Positions 61,621 through 64,000 of a DNA stretch of 64,000 nt are shown piece after piece. The first letter of the stretch is position 1; every line of letters begins with the position of its first letter. The notes beneath the pieces are model-generated. The model worked only from the letters and a program-made list of their open reading frames with translations. It was not told the DNA's origin and did no database searches. Made by a program: the position numbers and the translations under genes. This stretch comes from Sipunculus nudus (Eukaryota > Annelida > Sipuncula > Golfingiida > Sipunculidae): contig CM049311.1 in the NCBI GenBank assembly GCA_026874595.1, positions 74,586,953-74,650,952 of the forward strand, in the 5' to 3' direction.

Positions 61621-62230
61621 AATACATGCCAAACAAAATATGACATGAACTGTGCACATCTATAGATTGTAACACGTACGAACATCCTGACCCAATTATC
61701 ATTTTCTTCAGGCTTTTGAATCTGCAGTTGAATTTATATAATATAATCTGGAACATAAGCATACAGAGCATGTGTATGTTTTGAAATATATAAACTTTGA
61801 GCACCTTGAGGCTTACAAACGGCACCTTGTTTGAGCCTTTTAATGACAAAAATGTGATATGAGTATGTCAACAAACTTAAAAAATCTGTATACCACTGAA
61901 TCAATCAACACCTAGAACTTAAACTATTTCAATTGTTTGAAATGTACCATGGATTCATTATCTCTCAGCACCTGTAAGAAACCTAAGTTTCATTTACTAT
62001 AATCAGTTTTAAAACTCTTAGCTGATACGTTTTAAACAAAAGAACATATACAAGATGTCCATCTTGCAAGATTTATGTCATTGTGATATATATTTTAGAG
62101 TTTGGATTATTTGATGAGCACCAGTGTCTTTTGAATTTATCGGGTTTTTTTTGTGCCTTTTCATTTAAAATGTTCAAATAGGCAAACGTTACAGTTTAAA
62201 TCTTTTTAATTATAAATGCATGTTTAAAAA
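61621..62230. other. No gene seen
   Basis: AT-rich, no coding or repeat signal that can be defended. Confidence 0.4.
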
Positions 62231-62239
62231 TTTGCATTA

Positions 62240-62960
62240 AATTCTCATAAACTGAGTTGTGTGAATGTGTGAATGTGTACTGCTGCAATCGGTGATCTGA
62301 GTGGTGTACTGCTGTAAATGGTGTTTTGAAATATGTAATGCAGTAACTTGTGTATATTCGTGTGTACAGTTGTAACTGACATTCTGAGAGGTGTACTGAT
62401 GTAACTGGTGATATGAGTGGTGTACTGTTGTAACTGATGTTTTGAAATGTGAGGTGAGGTGTTCTTGAATGAGTGTACTGTCAGAACTGGTGATCTGAGT
62501 GGTGCATTACTGTTACTTGTGTCTGAAATATGTTACGCAGTAACTTGTGTTTGTGTAAGGGGTACTGCTGTACCTGGTATTCTGAGAGGTGTACTGTTGT
62601 AACTGGTGTTTTGAGTTGTGTACGGCTGTAAATGGAGTTTTGAAATGTTTACTGCTGTAAATGGTGTTTAGAGTGGTGTATGGATGTAACTGGAGTTTTG
62701 AAATGTTTACCGATGTCACTGGTGTTTAGAGTGGTGTATGGATGTAACTGGAGTTTTGAAATGTTTACCGATGTCACTGGTGTTTTAGATTGGTTTACAG
62801 CTGTAACATGAGTTTTTAAATGTATGCTGCTGTAACTGGTGTTTTGAGTGGTGCACAGCTGTAACTGGAGTTTTGAGATGTTTATCAATGTCACTGGTGT
62901 TTTGAAATGCGTACTGCTGTAATCCATGTTTTGAACATAAACAGCTGTAACAAATGCATA
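62240..62960 (+). repeat. 29-bp minisatellite with 58-bp higher order
   Basis: About 24 units of roughly 29 bases, pattern GTGTACTGCTGTAACTGG then TGTTTTGAAAT. At 62600-62790 two alternating unit types (GTGTATGGATGTAACTGGAG and GTTTACCGATGTCACTGGTG) form an almost exact 58-base double repeat. The long minus-strand frames here are artefacts of the array. Confidence 0.9.
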
Positions 62961-64000
62961 CATTAGTTGAGGTTCTTTTTACATGCACATGTCCACAATG
63001 TTTGACATTTGTTGTATCTAGTGAAGGCACCTCTGGCAGGTGTGTGTAAGCACATAATGGTTTCATTTCTTCTACATAAGAATGAGCCCATATTAAACAA
63101 ATAAATAGACTAAATTACCCTCCTTATACATGCTGCCATGCAAGATCTGTCATATAAATTATAACTACTTCACATTAATATACAAACAGCAGAGCCTGGA
63201 TGCAGACTCCCTAACTTTACTACCCCTCACTGACTATTAAAAGAGAAAACACATCTACCATCTTCATACACAACAATATACATCATAATACAGAAAATAT
63301 TTTCTTCCTGCAGTGAATGAACATCAACAGAAACTGGTTAGTTATTATCAGTGTACTGCTTTTGACTTAATGACGACCTCCCCTATGATTTTGTGACAAA
63401 CTGTTCATGGCTAGCAAATCCAGTGTAATATACCTTTCATTTATATATCTTCACATTAGCCATTTATTTTTGTACAAATTAAGACCACAAATACATTATT
63501 TCAATTTGACATCACTCGGTGATGGCCCTAGCACAACATCACTTCTTGGTCAGTTATTAAAGCCAGTGATTTGAAAAATTCTGATAAATTTGGCTCTAAA
63601 GGGGGTGAGGAGTGGGAGGCACTCTTTAGGGATTGAAAATAGCACATGCCTAATGTGTTAAGTGTGTTGGGGCTCATTAGGTTCAAAAGGTAAGAAGCCT
63701 GTCCTTGATGAACCCAGTGGGACAATCCGTGGACACTAAACTAAGGAAACTATGGCAGCCCTGTAGGCCTTTTAGATGACACCTGTATAAAGAAAGCATC
63801 CCGGTTATCAGGGCACAGAAGAAAACTCAAATCAAACTTAGCAGATCAGTGACATGAGCCTTAAGCTGTTACTAAATTACATGAATACTATGCCTCATTT
63901 TCCTTACATTAATCACAGTTGCCTCTTTATATATATGTAAAATTTATCCTTATAATTGTTTTACAGAAAATGTTCAATATACAGCAAAATAATAATGATA
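62961..64000. other. No gene seen to the window end
   Basis: Ordinary AT-rich sequence. It could belong to the 3' part of a neighbouring minus-strand gene beyond the window, but no exon can be supported. Confidence 0.35.

Noticed and set aside
62649-63066. Minus-strand frames of 104 and 93 codons
   Set aside because: They translate the 29-bp minisatellite.

Overview
The window is animal nuclear DNA from an intron-rich, AT-rich and very repeat-rich genome. The repeat types suggest a mollusc (bivalve or gastropod). They are a tRNA-headed SINE, Helitron/Helentron-like elements with central tandem repeats resembling the bivalve Pearl type, a DIRS-type retroelement relic, a pogo-like element and long (TA)n/(GA)n and poly-C tracts. 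I cannot name the species. No rRNA gene, CRISPR array or functional tRNA gene was found.

One protein gene is well supported. It is a plus-strand six-exon gene spanning 23347-55782 for a 406-residue major facilitator superfamily protein, best matched to MFSD9, an orphan membrane transporter. The six exons join in frame at GT/AG sites and carry the MFS loop motif GKWSDLSGRR, split from the preceding helix by the third intron. That intron is about 21 kb and holds most of the mobile DNA in the window.

Layout. 1-22.5 kb is intergenic. It holds two copies of one SINE (1.8 and 22.1 kb), simple repeats, short inverted-repeat elements (4.9, 11.0, 12.8, 16.9 and 19.9 kb) and an apparent solo LTR (14.5-15.3 kb) whose end was later caught in a tandem duplication with its flank. 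23.3-27.7 kb has MFSD9 exons 1-3, with a 37-bp minisatellite in intron 1. 27.7-48.8 kb is intron 3. Its first part is mostly unique. It then holds a nest of Helentron-like families (32.5-39.4 kb), a pogo-like element with a transposase relic (40.6-41.9 kb), another inverted-repeat element (42.1-42.6 kb), and a broken DIRS-like reverse transcriptase/RNase H copy sitting inside a 52-bp minisatellite (45.7-48.5 kb). 48.8-55.8 kb has exons 4-6 with further copies of the same families in the introns. 55.8-64 kb is downstream sequence with a further dispersed repeat and two more minisatellites; no second gene could be supported there.

The most interesting pattern is a shared terminal architecture in at least three unrelated repeat families. 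Each has a 5' terminal motif, a central tandem array (about 338, 180 or 278 bp units), an inverted copy of the 5' motif near the 3' end, a small hairpin, then CTAG or CTTG before a T-run. This is what Helentron-type non-autonomous elements are expected to look like. One insertion can be dated relative to its host because the neighbouring tandem units show the empty site.
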